5,945 nt of DNA, from NCBI GenBank assembly GCA_947372365.1, contig CANBTK010000142.1:1-5945 (forward strand). Reading direction: 5' to 3'. The position numbers and the translations under genes are program-made. The notes beneath the pieces are model-generated. The model worked only from the letters and a program-made list of their open reading frames with translations. It had not been told where the DNA came from and ran no database searches. The DNA comes from Flavipsychrobacter stenotrophus. Lineage in GTDB: Bacteria > Bacteroidota > Bacteroidia > Chitinophagales > Chitinophagaceae. The first letter of the stretch is position 1, and every line of letters starts with the position of its first letter. Shown here piece by piece: positions 5,735-5,945 of this stretch.

Positions 5735-5945
5735 ATGGCTATGTTTAATCCAGCCCACCCAGGCGAACTAATAAGGGAAACGATAGAGGCATTAAAAGAA
5801 GAAACGGGTAAGGCGTTAACAGTTGCAGAAGTAGCAGAGAATCTACAAACAACGAGGAAAAATCTATCAGCAATTATTAATTGCAAGCAGAGTATCTCGC
5901 CAGAAATGGCTATCAAACTGGCTGCAGCTTTTAGAAATACCACTC
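5735..5945 (+). CDS. higA: HigA-family XRE antitoxin, 3'-truncated by the window edge
   Basis: An ATG at 5735 opens a frame that runs off the right edge; 70 residues are visible. The FNPAHPGELIRE start (4-15) is the characteristic HigA/VapI-family opening, in which HPGE precedes the first helix. The helix-turn-helix follows at about 29-66: TVAEVAENLQTTRKNLSAII, then CKQSISPEMAIKLAAAF, with the SPEMA block typical of HigA. Known of the family: HigA binds its own operator and neutralises the HigB mRNA interferase, whose gene usually lies just upstream. Here the upstream neighbour is the divergent YoeB antitoxin, 55 bp away, so no higB precedes it. A toxin could lie downstream outside the window, or the protein could be a solitary regulator. 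An ATG at 5669 is in frame (22 more residues) and one at 5741 is also possible; 5735 best fits the family N-terminus. No clear Shine-Dalgarno is seen. Confidence 0.85.
   Translation, partial: MAMFNPAHPGELIRETIEALKEETGKALTVAEVAENLQTTRKNLSAIINCKQSISPEMAIKLAAAFRNTT

Noticed and set aside
5680..5943. Long N-terminal extension of the antitoxin frame on the minus strand, giving up to 165 residues
   Set aside because: It runs antisense to the HigA-like gene, whose family features are clear, and the good ribosome-binding site lies right before the internal ATG at 5679.

Overview
The window looks like a chromosome segment of a member of the Bacteroidota, most likely Chitinophagaceae or a relative. 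The grounds are a DUF5683 envelope protein (a family largely confined to this phylum), mostly weak Shine-Dalgarno sequences, matches to the phylum's TAnnTTTG promoter element, and tandem GT-C-type membrane proteins of a style common there. The assignment rests on recognition of sequence style, not on a database search.

Layout. (1) Positions 1-583 hold the 3' part of a DUF5683 gene that starts off the left edge. (2) Positions 584-808 form a regulatory gap with a possible promoter and two small inverted repeats, leading into a 106-residue XRE-type regulator (809-1129). (3) A perfect 16-bp inverted repeat (1176-1240), probably a terminator, separates the regulator from prmC (1308-2162), the release-factor glutamine methyltransferase. 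(4) Two large polytopic membrane proteins (2233-3570 and 3571-5130) resemble GT-C lipid-linked-sugar glycosyltransferases. They sit back to back with zero intergenic bases and are probably translationally coupled. (5) The right end is accessory in character: a YoeB/Txe-family toxin and its overlapping upstream antitoxin on the minus strand (5192-5679), head to head across 55 bp with the 5' part of a HigA-family antitoxin on the plus strand (5735 to the right edge).

How the genes work together. The left part is housekeeping (envelope, translation termination) plus probable surface-glycan assembly. The right part is a type II toxin-antitoxin module next to a second antitoxin-like gene that has no HigB in front of it in the window. 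The shared 55-bp gap contains a 10-bp palindrome with a TGTACA core, the core motif of the E. coli yefM-yoeB operator, immediately followed by a second inverted repeat one helical turn away. The antitoxin is not recognisably YefM/Phd. This divergent two-antitoxin arrangement is the most interesting part of the window. No RNA genes, CRISPR arrays, insertion sequences or att sites were seen, and no gene-free stretch exceeds 300 bases.
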